The notes beneath the pieces were generated by a model. That model was not told the origin of the DNA and did no database searches. It saw nothing but the letters and a program-made list of their open reading frames with translations. A stretch of DNA of 64,000 nt from Carnegiea gigantea (lineage: Eukaryota > Streptophyta > Magnoliopsida > Caryophyllales > Cactaceae). A program made the position numbers and the translations under genes. Within the stretch, counting starts at the first letter, position 1. Each line of letters starts with the position of its first letter. The stretch lies in NCBI GenBank assembly GCA_029747015.1, contig JAKOGI010000574.1, forward strand, positions 369,501 to 433,500, read 5' to 3'. This document shows, one piece after another, positions 54,141 through 64,000 of the stretch.

Positions 54141-55332
54141 AATAAACCCATAAACAGATTTTTTTTTTTTGGGGGGGGGGGGGGAATATATCTTGCGAGG
54201 GAAAATATAAGATTCAAGAAAACTTTGGATCTTATTGATGAAAATCACCAACCCAACATCGGCGAAGAAAGATGTGTTGAACATCGGAGGAATAGAGTTG
54301 CTGTGTGAAGTCATGAAGATCCCATTGTATCTAGCCAAACCTTTGGATGCTACTCGAACAAATAAAAGCTGCGGATAGGAAGGAGGGAGGAGGGAGTTGT
54401 TCAATCCAAAACTGATGCAATTTTGGCACCTTTATTCCTAATGCTAGCTCATAACAATATTTATTCTAGAATTCTTATTTGTTTTTCTTAAGTTTTGTAG
54501 GGAATAAGGTGAGGTAAACAAGTCTTGGAAATTGAACCCACGAACTGTTGAAGACTGAGAGACTGAGAAATTAAACCATAGATGTCAAGGTCGGGCCTGC
54601 TAAAGAGGTTGCAAAGCATTCTTGAATAAAGTCATTGATTAAACTAAACTAAAATGCCATTAGTTGTTTAAAATCATTAGCTTAGCCAGGTAAGTTCTCT
54701 CTAACTTTCTTTATTCTTTATTTGTTGTTAGTCTTGTTTAGATAGTAATTTATTCTTTTCTTGGTTGTGCCTAAGAGTAAGTAGGTGTTTGTGATCAATT
54801 TGGAAGAAAAATTTGAGAATGTTGTCCCAACAAATGGCGTTGATGATATTTGTTTGTTTGTTTGACAAGGAAATGGTATTAGTTATCTGGTTGTGTTTTA
54901 TTTAAAGTTGCTTGGTTGCAAGTTGATCTTGTTTTGATAGTTCATTTGCTTATATTCAATGTTTTATGTAGCTGTTAGTTGGTTTCTTATCATGTGTTCA
55001 TACTTTCTATAGCTTTGTTAATGATTAATCACTTTAATAGAGTAAGATTTATTACGCATTGATTAGGCTTTATATTGACCTTGGCTTTCCCTAAGGATCA
55101 TTCCCGATTAGCTATACAATGTAACGACCGTCCATTTGTGGTCTTATTAATCCTATTACAAATTTAACAAGAGCCAAGAGGGGTTTGGGGCTGGTGGTCA
55201 GATAATAGGAATCTAATTTCAACCAAAAGGAATGAGAAATGATTAGTCTACCATAACTATGTCAAGAGTCAAAATCAAATTTAGAAATAGATAAGTAAGG
55301 ATTAGGACATGAGTTAGTGGGAATGTGAATTG
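54141..55332. other. Non-coding sequence with T/G homopolymer runs
   Basis: Begins with a run of T followed by a run of about 14 G (54158-54183). The remainder is AT-rich. No ORF with a recognised product was seen. Confidence 0.5.
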
Positions 55333-55337
55333 GATAG

Positions 55338-56832
55338 CGTTGACCCTATTGGGAAATTGTTGACCCCATACTTGTATATGGTTTTGATGATAACAAACAC
55401 AAATGTAATGCTCTATATGGTTGTGCTTGAGTTATGTGTTGTTGACAGGATCCGGAAAACATTTTTGAAATATCTTGCTTGATTAATAAGTGTTTGAGAA
55501 CAGTGTCTTAGAACAGTTGCCGGAAAGTACATGTGTTTCAGAACATAGTTTCAGAACAGTTTTAGGAACAGTTCTTCAGAGCAGCTGACTGACAAGGACC
55601 CAAGAAGCATCAAAGAACATGGAGTACTTCAGAACAGCTCAAGAAACAGTTTTGAGAAGCGTCAAAGCATTTGGAGCGACAAGTCAAATCGTATACAAGC
55701 TGTCCAGCTGATTAACAAGAGTGATTGGTTTGGTATTTATTTTATTTTATTAGATTCTTGTTAATATGCCAATTAGAAGGTCTTGATTTAACATTAACTT
55801 TGAATGGTTTTTGAGATATCTCAGAACACTGTCTCAGACCAGTTCTGAGAATAGGGTTCAGAGTGTTTTTAAGCCAAAACTAAATTTCACGGTTTTCCCT
55901 TGATTTTTGGGCTGACGTTTTTTGAAATATTTGAGATATATTTTCTGTAGTCGTTGAGTCCAAAAGAGTTATTTTTGCCTTTGAAAATATTATAGAGAGT
56001 CTTTAGCCTACTTTTTAGGGTGAATTTTTCACCAAGTAAAACAACTCCTATTTTTAGAATGTGGCTAATAGGTGGAGAAAATTGTAGGCTTGGCTGTTGA
56101 AATTTGTGGTACTCATTTATCCGTGCGGCTGAAGCTGTTAGTGGGTGAGTTACCAAGTCTTGCGGCACAAGTATTTAGTGGGTAAAACTAATATCCTTGC
56201 GACACAAGTACAGTAAAAAAATTAACATTGCTCTATCCCACATTCTTATTTAAGTAATTTCTCCCCTTCAATTTTTTGGCGGTGAGACATTGGTTTTCAA
56301 GGAATTTCAAGTGCTTCAAAGAGATATATTTTCAGAAAGAAAACCATCTAAAGTGAGTGAAAATTCGAGTCCTTTCATTGGCATACTAGGCGCTCAATTA
56401 TACCTTACCCTTGCTTATTTAGAAGCACTTAAAGTGAGGTGTTTATTTCATTTTCTCCCTTTATCAGTGATAATTGAGTGTGTCCAACTCTAGGGAGACT
56501 TTGGACGTGGTGTAACTTGTCTTAGGGTAGACGGTTACGTGAGTGTTACATTTGTAACGGTGTAGGTTACTTCTGTAACGTATTTGGCCCGTACAGTGGA
56601 AGTGTGTGAAAATCCTACAGGGGTAGGTTATGGTTTTTCACCTCAGTTGGGCCAGAGGTGTTTTCCATGTAAAAACACCGTGTGCATTTTGTTTACTTTC
56701 CACTGCTATTCCATTTCTGGCTCACTGCAAATACTCTGTCCGAACTGTTCTTGAGGGTGTTCCCAGAAACTCTGAAAAATCGGCCAACACAATTCACCCC
56801 CCTTTTGTGTTCGTGTACTCTCAAAACTATCA
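55338..56832 (+). repeat. 5' LTR of the SIRE-like element
   Basis: 1495 bp. Its first base pair is CG, not TG, against the other copy. A 20-base stretch at the start is partly duplicated (GTTGACC occurs at 55340 and 55359). It contains a CAGAACA-rich region (55500-55650). Confidence 0.92.
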
Positions 56833-56834
56833 GG

Positions 56835-56849
56835 TGGTATCAGAGCAGG
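56835..56849 (+). other. Primer-binding site of the SIRE-like element
   Basis: TGGTATCAGAGCAGG, complementary to initiator methionine tRNA, two bases after the 5' LTR. Confidence 0.88.
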
Positions 56850-56888
56850 TTCTCATTTAAAGGCTGACACCTTGAGAGATCCTAGAAG

Positions 56889-57059
56889 ATGAGTACACCA
56901 CAAGGAATGCTTGAGGGTCAATTTGTAACTCGACCACCGTACTTTAATGGTCAACATTATAGTTGGTGGAAGAATCGCATGGAAAACTATGTTCAAGCTG
57001 ATGATTATGAGTTGTGGATGATCATCAAGAATGGTCCACTTATTCCCAAAAAGGGCTGA
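56889..57059 (+). pseudogene. SIRE-like gag, N-terminal fragment
   Basis: Starts at ATG 56889 and encodes VTRPPYFNGQHYSWWKNRM and YVQADDYELWMIIKNGP, the N-terminal block of SIRE/Maximus gag (RPP.FnG.NY..Wk.rM..yl....y.lW..i..Gp). It stops at TGA 57057 after about 56 codons, where the family has several hundred. The sequence goes directly into integrase, so the rest of gag, protease and the start of integrase have been deleted. Confidence 0.85.
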
Positions 57060-57880
57060 AAAGAGAGTAGGACACTTATTGGTTTGTCTAAGGTCTAATC
57101 ATGGTAAAGAATTTGAAAATTCGAGCTTTATTGACTATTGTAATGAACATGGTGTTAATCATAATTTTTCTGCCCCAAGAACGCCCCAACAGAAAAGGGT
57201 GGTAGAGCATAAAAATCGTACTCTAGAAGACATGACTAGAATAATGCTTATTGCTAGTGATCTTCCTAGAAACATTTGGGCGGAAGCATTAAATACATCT
57301 TGTTACATTATTAATAGATGCATGATTAGACCCATTCTCAACAAGGATGCCTTGTGAAAGTTTGATCCAAGGAGTGATAAGGCAATATTTTTGGGGTACT
57401 CCTCACATAGTAAGGCATACAAAGTGTTTAACAAACGAACTTTGTGTGTTGAGGAGAGTGTGTATGTACTGTTTGATGAAACTAACTCCCTTGTTGAGAA
57501 TGATGCACAGGATGCAGAGTTCGAACAGGGCCTTGTAAGGAGAGATTTGTTGCTCACTCAAAACTCCATGTATGAGAAAGGTAAGTCTCCTGGAGGTGAA
57601 CCAAGTCCTGGAGCAGATAATTTGTAAGGTGGGCAAGGTTTAAACCAATCAGAAGGAAGCATTGCTGAACCCGTTTCGGAACAAAACTAGCCCACTCAAC
57701 CCAATTCTCCTCGAACAGATTTGAGAACAGGCTCCAGAACAGGCTTGGAAATAGGCTCCAGAACAGGTTCAAAATCTGTTTCACCGAGTATTCCAGCAAG
57801 AGTAGAAAGCGTGTCTGTAGACCCACTTACCCTATGACCTTGGAAGCACCAAAGTTCGCACCCCCTTGACCAGATCTTAT
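57060..57880 (+). pseudogene. SIRE-like integrase, C-terminal part
   Basis: Begins inside the integrase core: LRSNHGKEFENSSFIDYCNE contains the D/N-H-G-.-EF block (the catalytic aspartate is changed to asparagine), then FSAPRTPQQKRVVEHKNRTL with the PQQ..VE..NRTL block, MARTML-like MTRIMLIASDLP, and YIINRCMIRPILNK. From 57360 the frame shifts: FFGYSSHSKAYKVFNKRTL-type sequence and VEESVYVLFDETN follow, which is the C-terminal part. The interval 57630-57880 is a degenerate acidic and serine-rich linker. It is inactive because of the deletion, the changed residue and the frameshifts. Confidence 0.83.
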
Positions 57881-57959
57881 CTGACATTCATACAGGAGTG
57901 TAAACTAGATCCAAACTTTAAAACTTTTGTGCTTTCTATGCTTTTCTCTCTAATATTGG

Positions 57960-59030
57960 GCCAAAAAGTGTTCATGAAGCTCTTGCAAATTCTGACTGGG
58001 TTATTGCAATGCAAGAGGAGCTACATCAGTTTGAAAAGAACAAGGTGTGGCACCTTGTACCACGGCCAGAGGACAGATCAGTCATCGGCACCAAGTGGGT
58101 GTTCCGAAACAAGCTTGATGAGTTTGGAACAGTTACTCAGAACAAGGCTCAGTTGGTGGTTCAAGGGTACAACTAAGAAGAGGAAATTGACTATGAAGAA
58201 ACCTTTGCACCCGTTGCAATGATTGAAGCTATTCGCATTTTGGTAGCTTTTGTAGCTCACATAGAGATAAAGCTATACCAAATAGACGTTAAAAGTGCAT
58301 TCCTCAATAGATACCTAAAGGAAGAGGTGTATGTAAGCCAACCCCTGGTTTTGAAAATTATGAATTTCCTAATCATGTTTTCAAACTTGACAAAGCACTT
58401 TATGGTTTAAAACAAGCTCCTAGAGTTTGGTATGAACGGTTTTCAAACTTTTTAATTTAAACTTTTTAATTGAAAATGGTTTTAACAGGGGTAAGGTTGA
58501 TAATACCTTGTTTCTAAAATCTAAGGGGGAACATTTGTTGATTATCCAAGTATATGTCGATGACATTATATTTGGTGCAACTCACAATGATCTGTGTGAT
58601 GAGTTTTCAAAATTAATGAGGAGTGAGTTTGAAATGAGCATGATGGGCGGGCTTAATTTCTTCTTAGGCTTGCAAATCAAGCAAACTTCAAACGGAACTA
58701 TGATATATCAACAAAAATATGTCAAGGAATTGATTAAGTGGTTTGTAATGGAATCGGCCAAACCCATTGATACTCCCATCTCTCCCTCAACCAGGTTGGT
58801 AATGGATGATGGGAGTCTCTCAGTTGAGGAGAAATCCTATAGGGGCATGATAGGGTCGATTCTATACCTAACTGCCAGTAGACCTAACATTATTTTTAGT
58901 GTTAGTTTGTGTGCCCGTTTTCAGTCTAAGCCAAAAGAAACTCATTTAAAGGCTGTTAAACGGATTTTAAGATATTTAAAACATACTCCTGACTTAGCTT
59001 TATGGTATCCTCGAGGGTACAACTTCGATC
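57960..59030 (+). pseudogene. SIRE-like reverse transcriptase
   Basis: Blocks in order: [87 protein letters not shown] (first catalytic aspartate present; the family has FLNG), IQVYVDDIIFGAT with both catalytic aspartates, FEMSMMGGLNFFLGLQIKQ, and RGMIGSILYLTASRPNIIFS. At least two frameshifts (near 58173 and 58350) and a short duplicated AACTTTTTAATT segment near 58445 break it. From 58508 the frame is open for 235 codons into RNase H. Confidence 0.9.
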
Positions 59031-59497
59031 TTGTTGGGTATGCTGATGATGACTATGCAGGTTTCTTGGTTGATAGAAAAAGCACCTCAGGTGTGGCTCA
59101 TTTTCTTAGACCCTGTTTGGTATCTTGGGCAACCAAGAAACAACACTCCGTTGCCATGTCCACAACAGAAGCTGAATATGTTGCAGCTGCTTCTTGTTGT
59201 GCTCAACTGTTGTGAATAAGGCAACAACTCAAAGATTTTTGTGTTGACACGGGATGCATTCCCATATTTTGTGATAATACAAGTGTAATTAATATTTCCA
59301 AAAATCCATGTCAACATAAAAGGACTAAACATATTGACATTCGTCATCACTTTTTGAGAGACAATATTGAAAAGGGCTTGGTTTCAATGAATTTTTGTAC
59401 CACTAATAAGCAAATTGCTGATATTTTTACCAAGGTACTAAATAGAGAACAATTTGAAAATAACATACTTGAATTGGGTTTAATTAAAACAACTTGA
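59031..59497 (+). pseudogene. SIRE-like RNase H
   Basis: LVGYADDDYAGFLVDRKSTS is the D.DwAg...drkStSG block with the catalytic aspartate. It is followed by SWATKKQHSVAMSTTEAEYV with the catalytic glutamate. After a TGA at 59213 in place of a W or R codon the sequence continues FCDNTSVINISKNPCQHKRT, KHIDIRHHFLRDN and QIADIFTKVLN to a TGA at 59495. Apart from that internal stop the domain is well preserved. Confidence 0.9.
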
Positions 59498-59948
59498 GCA
59501 TGCTTAATTAACCCCCAATGCTTGTCTAGTTAAAAGTTTTTCAGGTCAAACATCTTGATTCATTGGATGCAGTCAACTTTTGTGTTAGAATTAGCACATG
59601 TGTGGATTATAAGCTGCTGACAATCGTTGAGGTCTGATGATATTGCCCTTATTGTCCCATGTTACCGAACAACTGACAGTAAGAACAAGCGTCAAGAACA
59701 GGTATGGCTACTGTTTGTCACTTTGTACGAATCAGATATATTTTTTTTAATTATTGGACTTTATTTTCTCTTCCACCTTTCCGAATAAGAAGCGGCTGGG
59801 AGACTTAAATTTCCCACTTCCCCTTCTTCTCGGTACCACATCCCGAAAATCTCTCTCCCTCTCCCCTCAAAATTGCTCGATTCCTTCTCTTTCTCTCCAT
59901 CTTCAACACCCGAAACCCTAGCTCTTCTCTCTCTCAAACCCAGCAACA

Positions 59949-61923
59949 ATGGTGAAGACCCGCGGCGGTCACTCCTCCTCCAAGCGACGACCATCATTGC
60001 CTCGAACTCCACACCCGGCGCCAAAGTGATCTCGCATGGCATCTCCGCCAGCTTCTCCATCTCTGCCCTTATCGGCGACTACAGCACTGGCACTGGTCAG
60101 AGGTACGGGGTTCAATTCTCTACCCCCTTTGCCTATTATCTCTGCAATCTTTGGGTTACGATGGGGATGGAACTAGGTGATGTTCCTCCCGAATTTGGAT
60201 GGGTTTTGGTGTTGTTTGAGCCTGATGTGGAACCAATGTTATCTGAGGGTGTTCTTGAACCTAGTGAGGTTCAAACTGTGTCTGAAGGTGTTCTTGAAGT
60301 AGATGCGGCTCAATCAGGGTCTGAACCTGGTCCTGAACCGGGTGAAGCCCGAACGGGGTCTGCGCCTATTTTTCTTGACAGATTGGATGACCCTTTCATT
60401 AATTTGGATCGGGTGGAAGATCTTGAGGAGACTGACAGTGATGGGTCAGATTTGACCATTGAGGTTGCTCTCCTTAAACCCTACGAAATGACCAAACCTG
60501 CAAGTGGGGACCAAGATGTTGGGTTCAAGACATTTACATGTCGAACTGATTTCCCACTTGTTCACAGACCTAGAACTCGCTATTCTGGATCTTCTTCTGC
60601 TCCTTCACTGCCCGCAGAAACAACCACACAACTTCCTTCCAGACCTCCCTCCACAAAATCATCCAGAAAGTCTTCCTAATGCACCTACAAAACTTCCAAA
60701 CCTGCCGGCCCTTCAAACCAGGAGCCCCAATAGGTTGAGAAAATTGTTTCCTTCCCTGATAATACGGCAGCCAAAGATAAAGGAGAAGCTCCTGCTGAAC
60801 AGGCTTCCAAACAGGTGCCTGCCTCCACTCCATCTGAGAAGCCTTCCTCCAAAAGAGTCTCATCAAAAAGCAAGGCTGCTTCCGAACAGGTGCCCCAACA
60901 GGTGCCTGTAGAAGCCAAGCCAGATGAACCCAAATCCAAGAAAGTGAAAACAACCATGACCATAGCAGCCAAAGTTGCCCATTTTCTCCAAAGGAGTGTG
61001 GTACGCGGCAAAATTGTAGAAGTTGCTTATTTTCAAGAACAGGGCCTGGAGATGTTCCTAAAGCCCACGGTTGGTTAGACCTGTTTGCAAACACCCAGAG
61101 AGGTTGTTCTGTATCTGATTTGGCAGAATTCTATGCTAACTGTAATGTCACCAATGGTGTGGTGACAAGTGTGGTCAATGGGAAAAGATTGCGGTTCAAT
61201 GCTAAGGAAATGGGAGAAATCTTAGGAGTTCCGGCTGTGGGCTTTGGGGTTTATGTGAGGGAAGGCAAGACAATACTCAGAGCTGAGAGATTGCTCCAAT
61301 TGACTCAAAGGTTAAGTCAACAACTAGGTTTGAAAACACCCTGGTCAGTCAAGAAAGGGGAGATGACACCTTGTCACCGGTTGCTCTTCTGTTTTATCAT
61401 CAAAAACATCATCCCCTGGGGCCAAGGCCGCAACCTTACGGATGCAATGGACCAGTGCCTTACCGATCTCCTGGACCGGGGGGAGCAGATCAACCTACTA
61501 GCCATCATGATCAGTCATATCTCCCGCATTGCAAACACGATTAGGGAACATGACATGGGGTATGTTTTTCTCCTGACCTTGGTATTTGAGCACTTTGGAA
61601 TTTCTTTACAGAAGAAGGTAAGGGTGCAAGGGACAAATGAGATAGGTAGCAACACCCTGATCAGTTGTGGGTTCAAGATTGCAAAGGGTGAGTCTGCTGG
61701 TTCCGAACAAGGGCCCCAAACACCCTTTACCCCTATTTCTGATTCTTCCTCCAGTGGCACTTCACTGGATACTTTGCTCCAGGACCAAAACCGGCTGAAG
61801 GATGAGATCTCTGAGGTCAAGGCAGCTCTTACAGAGGAGAAGGCTGTGAATGCAAAGCGCCATGAGGATCTACTATCTGCCATCACTGCCCTCATGGCCC
61901 AACTGTCCTCTCCTCCTTCCTAA
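59949..61923 (+). pseudogene. Extra ORF after pol in the SIRE-like element, plant-transposon-protein-like
   Basis: A long coding region after pol, in the position of the env-like ORF of SIRE/Maximus elements. ATG 59949 gives MVKTRGGHSSSKRRPS. A frame open at 60058-60679 encodes an acidic, glycine-poor domain (LDRVEDLEETDSDGSDLT). A lysine- and proline-rich linker follows in broken frames (60680-61078), then 61080-61923 reads WLDLFANTQRGCSVSDLAEF, YANCNVTNGVVTSVVNGKRL, RFNAKEMGEILGVPAVGFGV and LLDRGEQINLLAIMISHIS. It ends in a coiled-coil-like tail (LLQDQNRLKDEISEVKAALT). The FYAN...VRGK.l.f....i...lg.P pattern is like the plant transposon protein domain found in many repeats. No signal peptide or membrane segment is evident, so an envelope role is not supported. 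Three frame changes break it. Confidence 0.7.
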
Positions 61924-62381
61924 ACCTGTTTCTGCCCCTTGTTTCCTGCCTTGTTCTATTCCCTGTTTTTACTATTATTCTCCACCCTGTTGTCAACAAT
62001 TGTTTTTCACTATCTGGTTGTGTCTTTTTGACTGACAATGGTTTACTAACTCTTGGTTGGTTATGCTTTAATACTGTGCCCTGCTTGTCTTCTTGTTGTT
62101 ATTTGTTTGTGCGTGACTCAGACGGCCAATATCATTAATGTACCATATACTTGAGTGTATCGCCGGTTGTTTTCCTCCATTACCCAAGTGGTGGTGATTG
62201 CAAACAACCTGACTCTCTCTATTTGATCTTACCACCCTTTTTCGATGATGTCAAAAGGGGGAAGATGGGCATGACCATGGTTGTTTTAGTTTGACTTGGA
62301 TTAAGTTGACTTCTTAAAACTTGCTTTCTTCTTTTATGTCAATATGGTCATTTGGTTTGTCATCATCAAAAAGAGGAAAAT
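61924..62381 (+). other. 3' UTR and polypurine tract of the SIRE-like element
   Basis: Non-coding, T-rich. It ends CATCATCAAAAAGAGGAAAA directly before the 3' LTR, a polypurine tract. GATGTCAAAAGGGGGAAGAT at 62248-62267 is a second purine-rich stretch, similar to the G-rich tract common near the end of these elements. Confidence 0.7.
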
Positions 62382-63874
62382 TGTTGACCCTATTAGGAAA
62401 TTGTTGACCTCATACTTGTATATGGTTTTGATGATAACAAACACAAATGTAATGCTCTATATGGTTGTGCTTGAGTTATGTGTTGTTGACAGGATCCGAA
62501 AAATATTTTTGAAATATCTTGCTTGATTAATAAGTGTTTGAGAATAGTGTCTTAGAACAGTTGCCGCAAAGTACATGTGTCTTAGAACATAGTTTTAGAA
62601 CAGTTCTAGGAATAGTTCTTCAGAGCAGCTGACTGACAAGGACTCAAGAAGCATCAAAGAACATGAAGTACTTCAGAACAGCCCAAGAAACAGTTTTGAG
62701 AAGCGTCAAAGCATTTGGAGTGACAAGTCAAATCGTATACAAGCTGTCCAATTGATTAACAAGAGTCATTGGTTTGGTATTTATTTTATTTTATTAGATT
62801 CTTGTTAATATGCCAATTAGAAGGTCTTGATTTAACATTAACTTTGAATGGTTTTTGAAATATCTCAGAATACTGTCTCAGACCAGTTCTGAGAATAGGG
62901 TTCAGAGTGTTTTTAAGCCAAAATTGAATTTTATGGTTTTTCCTTGATTTTTGGGCTGACGTTTTTGAAATATTTGAGATACATTTTCTGTAGTTGTTGA
63001 GTCCAAAAGAGTTATTTTTGGCTTTGAAAATATTATGGAGAGTTTTAGCCTACTTTTTAGGGTGAATTTTTCACCAAGTAAAACAACTTCTATTTTTAGA
63101 ATGTGGCTAATAGGTGGAGAAAATTGTGGGCTTGGCTGCTGAAATTTATGGTGCTCATTTATCCTTGCGGCTCAAGCTGTTAGTGGGTGAGTTACCAAGT
63201 CTTGCGTCATAAGTATTTAGTGGGTAAAACTAATATCCTTGCGACACAAGTACAGTAAAAAAAATTAATATTCTTCTGTCCCACATTCTTATTTAAGTAA
63301 CTTCTCTCCTTCAATTTTCTGGCAGTGAGACATTGCTTTTCAAGGCATTTCAAGTGCTTCAAAGGGATATATTTTCAGAAAGAAAACCGTCTAAAGTGAG
63401 TGAAAATTCGAGTCCTTTCATTGGCATACTAGGCGCTCAATTGTACCTTACCCTTGCTTATTTAGAAGCACTTAAAGTGAGGTGCTTATTTCATTTTCTT
63501 CCTTTATCAGTGAGAATTGAGTGTGTCGAAGTCTAGGGAGACTTTGGACGTGGTGTAACTTGTCTTGGGGTTGATGATTACATGAGTCTTACATTTGTAA
63601 CGGTGTAGGTTACTTCTGTAACGTATTTGGCCCGTATAGTAGAAGTGTGTGAAAATCCTACAGGGGTAGGTCGTGATTTTCACCTCAGTTGGGCTAGAGG
63701 TGTTTTCCACGTAAAAACACTGTGTGCATTTTGTTTACTTTCCGCTGCTATTCTGTTTCTGGTTCACTGCAAACACTCTGTCCGAACTGTTCTTGAGGGT
63801 GTTCCCAGAAATTCTAAACAATCGACCAACACAATTCACCCCCCTCTTGTGTTCGGGTGCTCTCAAAACTATCA
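62382..63874 (+). repeat. 3' LTR of the SIRE-like element
   Basis: 1493 bp, TGTTGACC...ACTATCA. It is collinear with the 5' LTR with scattered substitutions. Confidence 0.93.
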
Positions 63875-64000
63875 GATTGGATTGGAAGTTCAGAACCACG
63901 TGGTGAGTTATAAGCGGGAGAAAGAAAGGTAGAGAGGGAGGATATCAAAGGGTGAAGAAGTACAAATTGGCGTTTGAGTTATGGATAAGTGGAGATGGTG
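63875..64000. other. Flanking sequence after the SIRE-like element
   Basis: 126 bases after the target-site duplication. A-, G-rich with AGAAAGAAAGGTAGAGAGGG. Too short to identify. Confidence 0.4.

Larger units (their letters stand above)
55338..63874 (+). mobile_element. SIRE/Maximus-like Copia LTR retrotransposon, 8.5 kb, internally deleted
   Basis: LTRs of about 1.49 kb (55338-56832 and 62382-63874) begin (T/C)GTTGACCCTATT.GG and end AAAACTATCA. Flanking 5-mers GATAG and GATTG give a target-site duplication with one mismatch. PBS TGGTATCAGAGCAGG starts at 56835; a purine tract AAAAAGAGGAAAA ends at 62380. Order on the plus strand: gag start, integrase part, RT, RNase H, then a long extra ORF before the 3' LTR. 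Long LTRs and a third ORF after pol are typical of the SIRE/Maximus lineage. Most of gag, protease and the integrase N terminus are missing by a deletion near 57045-57060, so it is non-autonomous. Confidence 0.92.

Noticed and set aside
59949..61923. Viral envelope gene
   Set aside because: No signal peptide, membrane anchor or cysteine pattern; the similarity is to plant transposon-associated proteins.

Overview
This window is plant nuclear DNA, almost certainly from a eudicot. The evidence is a discontinuous (intron-containing) copy of the cytosolic cofactor-independent phosphoglycerate mutase gene and plant-type retroelements of many lineages: L1 and RTE LINEs, Copia including a SIRE/Maximus-like element, a Tat-type Ty3/Gypsy element with two RNase H domains, a non-autonomous Athila/LARD-like element and a tRNA-derived SINE. 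The species cannot be named from the sequence. No intact protein-coding host gene, structural RNA gene or CRISPR array was recognised.

Layout. 1-2680: the 3' half of a dead L1-type LINE (+). 2919-6150: a dead RTE-type LINE (-) with a short TTG-type tail. 8.1-49.9 kb: one decayed host locus, an iPGAM pseudogene on the + strand. Its nine recognisable exons lie at 8481, 22861, 24460, 24717, 26275, 26794, 27073, 48933 and 49554. They are spread over 41 kb because retroelements invaded the introns. Intron 1 (14 kb) holds inverted Copia fragments with a triplicated unit, a SINE, a small LTR element that carries an intron-less fragment of a PDS5 cohesion gene, and a 6.4-kb non-autonomous LTR element with a perfect GGATT target-site duplication. 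Intron 7 (22 kb) holds a Copia element (27606-47960, - strand), itself interrupted by a 12.7-kb Tat Gypsy element (33580-46241, - strand, perfect GTTAC duplication). 50.5-54.1 kb: a probable non-coding element bounded by direct repeats. 55338-63874: an 8.5-kb SIRE-like Copia element (+) with 1.5-kb LTRs, an internal deletion in gag-pol and an extra ORF after pol.

The most unusual part is the 6-kb stretch between pol and the 3' LTR of the Tat element (34.0-40.0 kb). On the strand opposite to gag-pol it carries three consecutive gene-like units, each with a TATA box, an ORF and a poly(A)-like signal. The first two are diverged tandem paralogues. The third has two candidate introns whose removal keeps one reading frame open across three exons, followed by a coiled-coil-like and acidic tail. 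Two tandem arrays of about 60-bp monomers, each with two short inverted repeats, flank the third unit. Antisense ORFs and 3' tandem repeats are known in Tat relatives (Grande, Retand, Ogre); three separate promoter-like units with a paralogous pair may be new.

All retroelement coding regions here are disrupted by stops, frameshifts or lost catalytic residues. Functional statements are family knowledge applied to recognisable motifs; boundaries given by LTRs and target-site duplications were read directly from the sequence.
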